This document shows positions 42,937 to 53,304 of a stretch of 64,000 nucleotides of DNA, piece by piece (the stretch's first letter is position 1; each line of letters opens with the position of its first letter). Where the stretch lies: assembly GCA_011800155.1 (NCBI GenBank), contig CM022371.1:1922001-1986000 (forward strand), written 5' to 3'. Source of the stretch: Flammulina velutipes (taxonomy: Eukaryota > Basidiomycota > Agaricomycetes > Agaricales > Physalacriaceae). A program made the position numbers and the translations under genes. Under the pieces are notes generated by a model. It searched no databases. It saw only the letters and a program-made list of their open reading frames with translations, and was not told where the DNA came from.

Positions 42937-45284
42937 ATGGATATCGACAAACTCTTCAAGGTGCGCCAACGCCAATATTACAGATATTGCAGTATCTAAT
43001 GACCTGCTAAAAGGTCCCAAAACTACCGCCCGGCTCCGGGAAACGAAAGCTGCCTGATAATCCAACGCCGGACATGTTGAAGAAGATGAAGCTCGACATG
43101 CCGTCTGCTCCTGTACCAGACTTGAAGGGCAAATCGCGTGCAGTGACCATCGAAGACGTCGACGAGGACATGGAGGACGGCACTGGCGACTTCGCCCCAG
43201 GCGGCGACGCGGACTACTTTGCGGAGGAGGACGAAGAAGGACGGTTCTACGGTGGCGGATTGACTTCAGAGCAGAAGGATATTCTCAACATATTTGACAG
43301 TGCTGGTGGTGAAGGCATACAGGACGACGTGCGTTGTCTCTCGCACTATTCCGGAGAAAACTAACTTGACGCGTAGCCCGGAGAACTCAATATCACCAGT
43401 ATACGACGCACTTTGCTACGCTTCGAGCGCGCTGTGAACAAGAACCAGGACCAAAGATCCAAGTATCCTGACGATCCCACAAAGTACGTCCGTCGTCAGG
43501 AATGCTAACATGTACCGACTGTTCTCCAGGTTTATCGACTCTGAAGCTGACCTCGATGCTGCACTCAAATCCCTCCTACCTCTAGCGCAAGCACCTGTAT
43601 TATCTTATGCAGAACTCGTTAAATCCGGCACTGTCGCTCTACTCGTTGGTCTTCTTAGCCATGAAAACGCAGACATCGCAATTGACGTCGTGGAAGTCGT
43701 GCATGAACTCACGGATGAAGATGTTGGCAACGAAGCGGACGAGGACGACCAGGATACTGCAGATGCCCTTAAAACTCTCATCGAAGCTCTGGTAAGTACA
43801 CCCATCCCTACGTCAACATACGAGTTCTCAATTCCTGCAGCTGGAGAACTCTACATTAGAGCTGCTCGTAGAGAATCTCAAACGCTTCAACGAGCAGGAA
43901 GAGTCCGACCGACAAGGGGTCTACCACATTCTTGGTGTGTCCACTATTATTCAAGTGGGTTGTCAACTCACGGTGCCGCAGGTATTTTTGAAAATGTCCT
44001 CGCCTTCAATCCCTCTCTTTCAACGGACCTTGTTTCCAAAACCAAAATTATGAATTGGCTGCTTAGTCGCATGCAGGCCAAAGAACACGAAGAAAACAGA
44101 GGCTACGCAGCGGAACTACTGTCTATTCTACTGCAAGACAACATTCCTAATCGACTTAAATTTGGTGAAGAGGACGGGGTTGAGACTGTCCTCAAAGTTC
44201 TTGAAGTGAGTTGTCTGCCTTCTACATGTGCGAAATATCTAATAAGCTTATGTAGCAATATCGTCGACGCGATCCTGTTGACGCTGACGAGGTCGAATTT
44301 ATGGAAAATACTTTCGATGCGTTATGTTCGGCACTTAACGAGGTGACAATCAAGAAGCTCTTCCTTGACGCAGAGGGTCCCGACCTTATGCTTTTTATGA
44401 TGAAGTGAGTTCTTCCTTGTGGCAGGTATCGACGACTTCAACAATTTCCGTTAGAGAAAAGCTACTCTCCAGGTCCCGCTCCATCAAAACACTGGACTAC
44501 GCCATGTCAGGTCCGGCGGGAACCACTGCTTGCGAAATCTTCATTGAGGCGCTAGGCCTAAAGGTACTCTTTTCTGTCTTCATGGGGAAGGTAGGGCTAT
44601 TGACTTTGTCCGGAAAGCACGTCTGACCTTCCCTGATAGCTCAACAAGAAACAAAAATCTGGCGAAGTCCCGGCATCAGAAGATACATCTCATGCGCTAG
44701 GCATACTGTCGTCTCTGTTCTCCAATATCGCATCGGAGACACCTGCACGGACGCGCTTATTGATGAAGTTTGTGGAAAACAACTACGAAAAGGTGGACAA
44801 GCTGCTCGACATCCGAGATTCCGCGCAGGCACGACTGAAGGCTACCGAAAAGGAAGTAATAGCAGACCAGGAGGTGCGGTCATTTGTCTTGTTGAACAAT
44901 ATTTCTGCTCATAGCTAGCAGGCACTAGCAGAAGAAGGCGAAGGGGATGTTTTGGACAACGAAACATTATATCTTCGACGTCTGAGCGGCGGTCTCTATA
45001 CTCTTCAGACCGTCGATTATATATTGGCTTGGATCATAATGGAAGACGACGGCGTAAGCTTTATAGTCCAATACTTCTATCGCGGACAACTAACAAGTTG
45101 CTCACAGATACGGACGCATACTTTGCAGATGCTGAACCGCAAGAACCAGAGCTTGAAAGACATCGTCAGAACACTCGAAGTTTACCATGATAACGTAGAT
45201 GACGACACCGATGCAGTCGGGGAGGAACTCACTCGGAAAGAGATTCTACAGGGACTCATAAGTTCCCTCAGTGAACCAGCGTAG
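42937..45284 (+). CDS. CTNNBL1: Beta-catenin-like protein 1 (Nuf/ARM repeat, spliceosome-associated)
   Basis: Armadillo-repeat protein of the Prp19-associated spliceosome, also an import adaptor for CDC5L/Prp31 in animals. Starts MDIDKLFKVPKLPPGSGKRKLP with a nuclear-localisation-like KRK and a second basic patch LKKMKLD, an acidic stretch (DVDEDMEDG), then the ARM array: LLPLAQAPVLSYAELVKSGTVALLVGLLSHENADIAIDVVEV, EALLENSTLELLVENLKRF, FENVLAFNPSL, WLLSRMQAKEHEENRGYAAELLSILLQ, FMENTFDALCSAL, TTACEIFIEALGLKVLFSVFMG, and YTLQTVDYILAWI near the C-terminus. About nine introns of 45-60 nt. Nearly full family length. The last exon ends at 45284. Confidence 0.9.
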
Positions 45285-46205
45285 GCACATTCGAACCAGG
45301 CTACCCCCATCAACTGGCCAGGCGCTTTGGACCGCACTACCATGATAGAATCACGTTCAGCTTCTCCATTAATCGAACGAAGCATTCATTGCTTGAAAGG
45401 GCATCCCAGCTCCCCATCCCGGCTACTGGCTGAAGTGTACTCTACAACATCCGATGAACCAGCGATATGTCATCGATAGGCGCTCAATACACATGTGTAC
45501 TACCTTCTACTCAAATCTTGATCAAGATTCAAAACTCTATTGCTTTCGGAAGCACCCTCACGCTCAAGACAAGGGTTGGCGATGCCCAGTCGCGCAACAT
45601 TTTGCTTCCTGGAAGAATGCTGAAGGGATCTATTGTTCCTTGCACCCGATATAATCCATACACTGGGTGACTTTCCATAACGTCTGGAATTTCAGATCCC
45701 TCTTCAAACATTATTCCATTCAAACTCCGCCTAGTATCAAGTTCAAGTGGGAAACCATAAGCTATGTTCATAGATATGCTGTAGAAACAGTACATACCGG
45801 TGCCGCTTGTGCCGATGTCACCGACGGAAAAGGAAAGTCCGGAAGTTCTTCCTCAATCTGCGCCACATACGGCTGGATGGGGCAAGTCGAGTTATGACGG
45901 TGATTTTTGAGCTTTAAATCGAGTCAAAGGGCTTCATAGAACATGTTAAAGCCTTTCACAATGCGTTCAAAATGTTAAGACCCTAGCAACGGGCTCCGCA
46001 AAGAAGTAGTTTGCTAGTTTTGAATCTGAACGATGGGGGCTCACCCTCCTTCCAGACTTAAAATCTGAAAAGGTAGAATACTGCTCAAAGGACGCTCTTA
46101 CCCTGCCGCCGAGAGCGGCCCGACGCGGCTACCTTCCATTCTGAGTCGTTGCTATGCGTCTGGAAAATGAAACTATCTATTCAAACATTATGGAAAGTCA
46201 CCCAC
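45285..46205. other. Largest gene-poor stretch of the core region
   Basis: No supported gene. Open frames exist on both strands (about 45467-45670 plus, 45529-45795 minus, 45667-45897 plus), but none has a recognisable motif and I could not build a spliced model with clean junctions. The stretch contains the inverted repeat described at 45664-46204. Confidence 0.5.
45664..46204. repeat. 17-bp perfect inverted repeat pair, arms 507 bp apart
   Basis: Arm 1 is 45664-45680 (tgggtgactttccataa); arm 2 is 46188-46204 (ttatggaaagtcaccca), its exact reverse complement. A direct repeat ttcaaacattat also occurs near 45704 and 46178. Arm 2 abuts the ORC6 stop codon. This may be the remnant of a small terminal-inverted-repeat element, but no transposase or target duplication is seen. 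Confidence 0.5.
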
Positions 46206-47641
46206 TCATTTCATATTCTTAAATGGATCTCCATACTTCTTCACTAAAAGCTTCCTCGTCTTCGCCCCGCCTTCTAAAAGATCCTTTATCCTAGGATCCC
46301 GTGCATTCCACTGCTTCATGTCCATAAACACTGGTCTAAACCGTCGTGGTCTCGTGAAAGCATCCTCTTCTTCATCTTCTGAAATCTCCTTCTCCACCAC
46401 AGTGCGTTTGCGACGTATCGGTGACTCCTGCGTCGCTCGTCCGGGTGCAGCAGCAGCTTTCTTTGGTGTTGTAAATAGGACCTGTGCGATGTTGCTGGAC
46501 GATGGAAGAGTATGAGCCTGTGATCGAGTCTTAGTTGGAGTCTCTGCCATGAGTGAATCGAGGGTAGAGACGCCAAAGGTTGGCTTCCCCCTCCTCGAAG
46601 GTGTATACGGGACCACGACAGCTGCTTGCTTGCTAGGGGAGTGCGGCGGTGGTCGGACATCAACTTTGCGCTTCTTAGAAGGGCTGTCGAGCACTGAGGA
46701 ATAACTGTCTTCTTCGTCTGTTGATTCTGTATTGGCTTTCCGTTTATCATTCATCGTAGTTGTCTGACGCGTGGACGGTTTAGAAGGTGAGGGAGGAGGG
46801 GAGAGCTCCTTGGCTAGAGTGGTTGATGCTTTGGTGGGTGACTGTTTCATGGGCGGTATGCGGCGTGGCGTCTTAGTAGGAGATCTTGGGGTGGTTGGTC
46901 GGCGTGGTGTATGGGAATCCTCGAGACGGAAAGCCTTCTTTATCTGTCCGGCCTGTGTCTGGCCTTGCTGGTCTAGGGTCCGCAGTGTTTCTTTGAAGAC
47001 TTTGGCATCCAGATCCTCCTCCTCAATCAGTGTTTCGACATCCATGAGGCCATCTAGCTATGAGCAATGAATTGAAGTGCCTTGAACGAAATGAATAATA
47101 CTCACTTCCATATTCGAAAGCACCCAATAGAATACAGCTAGCTTGACGGCCTTGCGCTGAGTGTTGAAGACACCCATCATGACAAGTTTACCTTCGACAT
47201 TCTTCATCCATGTCGTGATATCCGGCGAATTGGGCTTAATCTCCCAGTCCTGCATGAGTTTGCCATATATGTCGGCTGCGCCTGATCGTCCTCGTCTAGA
47301 AGGAGAAGAAGAGGCGTCTCCCAAAGCCTTGCGAACCGTCTCGACGCCCTTGTTGAAGTCGGCCATGCTCAGGCAGGAGGCCTTTTGCGCCATTGTACGC
47401 GATATATCATCGTTTTGGAGGCTGAATCGAATATTAAAATAAAAACTGCATCACTGCTGGAGAAAAGTCACTTTTCCGACGCGATAAACGCGCAAAACCT
47501 GGCCAAGTGTGTTCGCAAATTTGTCAAATCGAACCCGCTACCCGCGCCAGTCATCGGACCAGCAAGACCGTGTAAGCGAAGAGCTTCTCTATACGTTTCC
47601 TGTTTCGTGCAGAGTTTGTTGAGATCTTCGTTGACGCCCAT
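46206..47641 (-). CDS. ORC6: Origin recognition complex subunit 6
   Basis: Small ORC subunit with cyclin-like fold, needed for MCM loading. The start MGVNEDLNKLCTKQETYREALRLHGLAGPMTGAGSGFDLTNLRTHLARFCAF is an exon unseen in single-frame scans; its 3' end joins (intron about 47418-47471) to NLQNDDISRTMAQKASCLSMADFNKGVETVRKAL and WEIKPNSPDITTWMKNVEGKLVMMGVFNTQRKAVKLAVFYWVLSNME, after which a long Ser/Pro/Lys-rich linker (TPRRPTTPRSPTKTPRRIPPMKQSPTK) follows. Many SP/TP sites suggest CDK regulation. The C-terminus DMKQWNARDPRIKDLLEGGAKTRKLLVKKYGDPFKNMK is a conserved-looking basic helix. Identity rests on architecture and the LHGLAGP motif; reasonably confident. Confidence 0.75.
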
Positions 47642-47763
47642 TGTCGATGGTGATTGTCAATGTCAAGAGACAAGACGCGTTTGATCAAGTTGCCTTTTTA
47701 GGTCACACGTTACTTTGCGCCACAATTGAATTATTATCAAATAACAACAGAAATTTGGGGTTC

Positions 47764-48801
47764 TCACTCCCAAGGGGTGTTTCCCAAAGCAATAGCACCA
47801 CTATTTCCAATAAGAGTGAACTCTTTGCCGTCTTTACCGACTTTCTTCGCTTGCGCCACTGGAGGAAGCCCCTCTGAGCCCAAGAATCCTGCAATAACTA
47901 TACTCTTGCCCAAAAGTGGTACCTAAAATCTGTTAGCTCGAGGATAGAAATAAACAAAGGAGGTGTTCGTACGCCAATAGAAAAGGCAGAAGATACATAT
48001 GAGGCCAATCCGAATACAGTGCTATAACCGTTCAGCCTCGCATCAAATTCAAGAAGGGCAAAAGAACGTACGCAACAATGGACTCTCCAAGTCGATGCTC
48101 GGGCCTATGGGTTTCAGCCAGGATAGCCGGCCGGTACACAATACTGTCTGTATATCCAAGTCCTGCGATGTCAAGCTCCGTTAACCCTTTGCTCCTGTGA
48201 AACGTCAGGGAAGGTGGGAAAGAAGTCGATGGGATGGACAAACTGTGGGTACAGGAATCGAGATGTTGGATCAGCTCCAATCGACTGGAGACAGAGGATG
48301 AGAATGTGGCCAGATACAAATTCGCTTTGAAAAGCTTACCGAGCAGTATACGATGCGCTGCTCTGTACCCTCAACGCGAGCTTCTCTCGCAGAATTCACG
48401 ACATACCTATACCAAGTTAGACGGTCAAAGCTTCTGCAGAGCATTTCTGACGACGCACTCTCTATCAATCTTCTGGAACGCTTGGGCACTTCCTGCGGCA
48501 CTCCTAGTAGTTCCAAGTCTAACAGACTGCGTCAGAGAGCAGGCGGCGATAAGGACGACGAAACTGACGTTATAAAGACAACGTCCCATTTACCATCCTT
48601 TATACCCGACTCGCCCAATTTTTCAAAGTTAACGATCTTCTGCTCTAGCTTTTCCTTGCCTGTAGAAAGAGTAGAGAGTTCCGTCACCCGACGACCATAC
48701 TCGCCGACTTTCGAGTAATGGGAAGAGGCTAGGAGTTCCTTGAGGACGTGCTGACCGACTTGGCCCGTGGCACCGATAATTAAAGCAGATTTTGAAGCCA
48801 T
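47764..48801 (-). CDS. FMP52: Fmp52-like atypical short-chain dehydrogenase (mitochondrial outer membrane)
   Basis: NAD(P)-binding Rossmann protein related to yeast Fmp52 and to TIP30/HTATIP2. Starts MASKSALIIGATGQVGQHVLKELLASSHYSKV with the G-x-x-G-x-x-G dinucleotide loop. Later exons hold GKWDVVFIT (end of strand), LGTTR-type continuation, REYVLNAAREA with EQRIVYCSAN, YPKSKGLTE (the Tyr-x-x-x-Lys catalytic pair, YPKSK), LGYTDSIVYRPAILAETHRPE, and VPLLGKSIVIAGFL. Several introns. The C-terminus ALGNTPWE is short. Yeast Fmp52 is mitochondrial; localisation here is inferred. It follows ORC6 on the same strand with 122 bp between. Confidence 0.8.
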
Positions 48802-49191
48802 GTTGAAGTGTGATGATGCAAGTAAAAGACGAAGCTTTAATACTCAAAGGCGGGAAGAGACATTGTCAACATTGTCTTGTCAGTCAATGATCGTCGGCCT
48901 CCGGCCGCACACTGACGTCAACTTGTGTGGCGAAGTAACAGAATGCGTAATTCCCGAGTGATAACAGCTGGTAAGTACTCGGTAACTATACTAGAACTCC
49001 TAGATGGCGCGTCGATACGGCACATACCACAGTCCGAGGCCAGTGGCGGACAGTCTCGGACAGTCAGCGTCGGGCAGACCCTGGAAGATCGCCGAACCGA
49101 GGGCCCGGATCAGACCGATTCAGGACAATATGCAGGATCGGCGACCCTGCGCCGATTTAATTGTGGCGCAAAATAGAATATCATTGTCAAA
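48802..49191. other. Intergenic region, G/C-rich, no gene seen
   Basis: Lies between the FES1 stop and the FMP52 start. A short direct repeat of cggacagtc occurs twice in a row near 49048-49068. No open frame is convincing. Confidence 0.5.
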
Positions 49192-50462
49192 TCAAATCAG
49201 CCTCTTCTCTAGACACTCCAATTCACTAATGCTCAGACCCCATATATTCTCACCACTTCGAGGTTTCCTTTTCTTCAACCAAGTTTTCAATTTTTGTCTG
49301 TCTCCGTCGGCGAAAGATTGATTGCAGTTGACTGTGTATGTGTTCACAATCCTATAGTATGGTTAGATCAGGTAGATATACAAGAGTCAGACACTCACCC
49401 GACCAATTTCTCCTCGAGGTCGACATCAGCCTCTTCAATCTCCCCATCTTCGCCATACGATAGAGGGTCTGTCAATCCCTCAACCACGATCGGTAATATG
49501 TTGCGGTCTAATAGGGCTTTGACTGCATGAGGAGATGTCTCCGTTCGTGACGGATCCAACAGATTTGCAGCATGCGAGTTCTCGTGCACAGGCTGATTCC
49601 CACCGCCATGTATGTTATCGCCATCCGAAGAATTCAACGAGTCACCAGCAGGCATCAAAAGCGAATTTATTAGAAAGGCGGCTTTACGCCGCACGGTGAT
49701 ATCATGATCTTAGCACGGTTAGCAGTCGTTAAAATATATGGGAAGAGCATACCTTGAAGCGCGTCGCGTAGCTTTGTCCAGCCATCGATTTCCGGATTGT
49801 CCAAGGCTTTGACAGCAGGGGCGTTGTGCTTTAGCAAACCTGATAGCGCGTACAACGCTTTTGAGCGGACTTGAGGAGACACGGCGGATGGTACGAGGAA
49901 AGATGTAAGAGTGTGTAGAGGTTCATGTTTGAAGTACTACGGCTATGGAATGAGCTTGACGCGAGGAAGTGGGAAAGAACAAAACGTACGGCTTGTTGCG
50001 CAGAAGGATTATTCTGAAGGGCAGTACCAATCACCCACAGGGCTTGCATTTTGATATCGTCCGTTGAATTTTCTGACGTTAACAGTGATTGCAATGAGGG
50101 CCACATCTTGAGTTTGTCCAGATCTAGGCAAGGGGTGTGAATACGAGTCAGGCTGGATGGTAATATTCACGCACCGTTCGCATTGTCTATGTGCTCAATA
50201 AGCTGCCAACATATGGTTAAGATGGCACAGGGAACAGCTAGATGATACGTACCAATTCTAGATGATCTAGGGCATCTATCCTCTCGTCTTCAGGCTTGTC
50301 GGCATTCAGTGCCACTTCCATATCCTCTTTCATCAACTGCGCGTCTGGTTTTCCGAGAATCATGTCGATAATTCCTGAATCAAGGTCTTTTCGTTGGACG
50401 GGTGGCCCAGCAGGGCCCTCCTGGCCAGAATTCTCTATACCCCATCTTAGAAGAGATTGCAT
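49192..50462 (-). CDS. FES1: Hsp70 nucleotide exchange factor Fes1
   Basis: Cytosolic armadillo-type exchange factor (HspBP1 family) that releases ADP from Hsp70 Ssa1. The start MQSLLRWGIENSGQ is the family signature. Later ARM repeats are LMKEDMEVALNADKPEDERIDALDHLELLIEHIDNANDL, WPSLQSLL, DIKMQALWVIGTALQNNPSAQQAY, QVRSKALYALSGLLKHNAPAVKAL, WTKLRDALQD, and VRRKAAFLINSLLMP, plus a variable acidic end. The exon after DLEEKLVG begins past a 45-nt intron (about 49355-49397) and continues IVNTYTVNCNQSFADGDRQKLKTWLKK, extending the stop to 49192. About six introns. It matches the family across its length. Confidence 0.9.
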
Positions 50463-50619
50463 GTTCGATGTTGAAGGATAACCAGGAAGATGTTAAACGC
50501 GAATTATATAGTCCAACTCGATCGTTGTGGAAGATTCAAGAAGAGTCGTTGAAACCCTAACCCCGATGATCAATGTATGGCAAACTTCACCAGGCTTGAC
50601 CTGGCTTATTTACAACGGT

Positions 50620-52646
50620 TTACGATCTATTGAAGAAAACTTCGGCCTCACCGTTGGGAGAAGCTCCCCAAATACCGCCTCCAATGCCAAAGCCCGCCAC
50701 CTTTCCATCCTCGACGACAAACTGGCCAGCCATAGACCACGGGCTGATACTAGAGGTCCAGTATTTCCCCGTAGGAAGACCATTAGGTGTAACGAATGCC
50801 TAAAGATGTCCAATTTAGCTTCAATTGGTCCTCATGACGGTGACATCCTCACTTGACTGTTTAACAACGAAACGTTCCACGAGTCTCCATTAAAATGCTG
50901 TAAACGAAGATGCGACGTCCAAGTCTTGTCCCATTTGGCTATGAGAGTCGGTATACCATCGGCACCCTCCGTAGCGTTGGGAAGATGCGCCAGAATGTCA
51001 GAGCAGGAATCGGAAGATGCGATATAACACAGCTCGATGGATCCATACCCGGCGTCTGTATAGGTTCCCTCAAGCACGGTAAGTTCTGCGCTGGGTGGTA
51101 CTGGGTCGCTGGGTCGAGGTACAACGGACTCGGCGGTGGTCTTGTGCATCTCCAGAACAGTCTGTTTCATGCTAAAAGACTTGATAAGCAGGGACACACT
51201 CAAAGAGAATGGGGCTTACGCGGCACTCCAGTCGATAGGTTCTAATCGCAGAATCATGTCCAACATCCTCTTCTTTACGATATCGATAAGTGCTGAACCA
51301 TACGTTTCGTCATTGCATAGAACTGCAAGTCCAACGCCAATGTCCGGTACTCGAGCTATCGCAGAGTAGAATCCAGGTACATGTCCATCGTGTTCAATGA
51401 CGTTCTGACCACGGTAGGTGGTACGCCATTGACCGGCTCCATACACCGCAGGCGAGCTATAGCTTGATATTAGTGGACGGTAAATATATGTTGATACTTG
51501 GATACGTACTCAGTCCCTGGTACGACAGTGACGCCTGTGGCAAGGAGTGCCGCTACTTCGGAGGGCACGACTTGGTCCCCCGTAACGGGATTGGCACCGT
51601 CAAGGAGCAATGCCTGCAACCAAGTCAGGATGTCCTTTGCATTCATGATAAGTCCTCCTGGGCCTGCTATAGCTGAATGGTAGGGGTAAGAAGCCATCGA
51701 TACTGCGTACTACTTTGCTCACCGTTGTTCTCGGTTGCATTTCCTGCCCAGAACTCCAAAGCTACTGGTTCACCAGTGGCAAATGGATCCTCTGACACGT
51801 TCACTCCATGCCGACTGAATCCCTGCGCAAGGACATGCGCCTGAGCTGCAACCACGTGAGAATAGGTCGTCGAAGTGAGGCCCAGCGGATCCAGGATGTG
51901 CTGCTTCACATAAGATGTGAATGTGATAGGGTCAGGGAGGAGTGTAGTTGGGAGCAGAGAAGCAATGGTATACATGATATTGTTGTACTCATACCGATCC
52001 CGGAAAGTGGTAGAAGGCTTAAGGTATTTGACGCGGCTCAGCTATGATCAGACTGTAAATATATTGGTTGAGAGGGAGACAAAGCACTGACCACTTGGTG
52101 GGCAGTATTATTGAATCCAAATGATGCATCATGGGGAGCGAGGCCAGTGCGATGGCTTAACAGATCGATGATAGTGCTCTGGGACGAGGCGATGTCATCC
52201 GCGAGTTCCCAATCCGGGAGGATATCTTTCATCTTGGTTGCCAACGTGAACCGCGGAGTTATAGTTTCGTTAGCCAACAATAAGCCTGTCGCGAAGCTAG
52301 TAAATAGCTATGCACAACGTCACGTCAACGATCTAGACGACGACTGAAAAGGTTGTACACGAACCTTGGAGTTGGACCCGATAGAGAACATTGTATCGTC
52401 ATCCACAGGTATCCCGCCACTGGTCGCATTCCCGTAACCCTTGGATTCGACAGTCCAAGTACCGTCTTCGCCCCGAGCAACGGCCGCGATACTAAGGCCT
52501 CCTGGAGAGCCCCATTCAGTTAGAATGCCTTGTATAAAAGAGTCAAATTCGGAGGTGAGAAACACATTGTTAGCTCTTTTAGCGGTGGGAATAGCTGAGA
52601 CAAGGCATATGGCGAGTAAGAATGAGAGTCCAGTGAAAAGAACCAT
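50620..52646 (-). CDS. Secreted beta-lactamase/transpeptidase-like serine hydrolase
   Basis: Member of the class C beta-lactamase-related (PF00144) family found widely in fungi, with esterase or peptidase activity of unclear substrate. Begins with a signal peptide MVLFTGLSFLLAICLVSAIPTAKR. Catalytic motifs: SxxK as SNSK within FSIGSNSKL, YxN as YEYNN, and a HxG-type HDGHVPGF near the third active-site strand. Surrounding blocks include LLSHRTGLAPHDASF, LTSTTYSHVVA, AGPGGLIMNAKDILTWLQALL, and ALIDIVKKRM. A C-terminal jelly-like domain (LTVLEGTYTDAGYGSIEL... LRLQHFNGDSWNVSLLN) continues to FFNRS. About ten introns. Several N-glycosylation sequons occur. All active-site residues look intact. Confidence 0.87.
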
Positions 52647-52887
52647 GCCTGAATGAATGGCATAGAGCGCGACAGATGCGCGCCGTTTATACCACTATTC
52701 GAGATTGTTTCATCGGCGCCGTCGGTGTATCAGCGACAATAATCAGATATTGAAGCTCTGTCGATACTGCGGCGCAGTGACCACCGCTGAGTGCTGCTGA
52801 CCTTTGGTTTGAGGGCTGGGATGTCTTCATGCATAGAATGAGAAATTCTGTTCATTAAATCAAGTTTCGACCCCCTGCGCAGTAAAA

Positions 52888-53221
52888 TCATTGCTTGGGA
52901 GCCCACAGATCATACAGCTCTTTGTCAGAGGGATCAAAACAGGACAGCAAAGACGGGTCCACGCGAATTGTTTTCTTTGTTGGAGTGGCGAGAGAAGGAA
53001 AGTTAGAGCGAGCAGCTTCCCGAGCGAGACGAGAATCAGAAGGCATGAATGGCGAGGTCGGCTGCGAGCTGCGTCAACCTCAGAGCATTCCTCAAAGACC
53101 TCACTTGCCTCTGGATTACGACCGCGAAATGCAGAATTGGGCGTCAGTGGCGTAGATTGGCCTATATTTCGATGAACAAAGTGGGTTGCGCTAAATCAAA
53201 GCACACACCTGGTGAGTTCAT
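52888..53221 (-). CDS. Candidate small overlooked gene (two introns)
   Basis: Function unknown. An ATG at 53221 (MNSP) is followed by a donor gtgtgt and a 47-nt intron ending atatag, after which QSTPLTPNSAFRGRNPEAS continues in phase. The final exon, beginning near 53060, encodes PTSPFMPSDSRLAREAARSN and then FPSLATPTKKTIRVDPSLLS and CFDPSDKELYDLWAPKQ, ending at the TGA 52888-52890. The Ser/Thr/Pro phrase and charged ending look coding. The second intron (about 53063-53100) is unclear: the clean donor gtgagg gives the wrong frame, while gtcttt keeps frame but makes a 38-nt intron. Only the last exon (52888-53046) is reasonably sure. Divergent from VID27 (83 bp). Confidence 0.45.
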
Positions 53222-53304
53222 GGAAGCAAGAGCTGTGACACAGGTACCGTGACCTGCGTAACGTCGTGAATAGCAGTAATTCTTCTTTCATTCTTACCAC
53301 CACC

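Noticed and set aside
45467..45897. Open frames on both strands after CTNNBL1 (about 67-88 residues)
   Set aside because: Attempted splicing with the visible donors gives early stops, and no motif is seen, so no gene was called.
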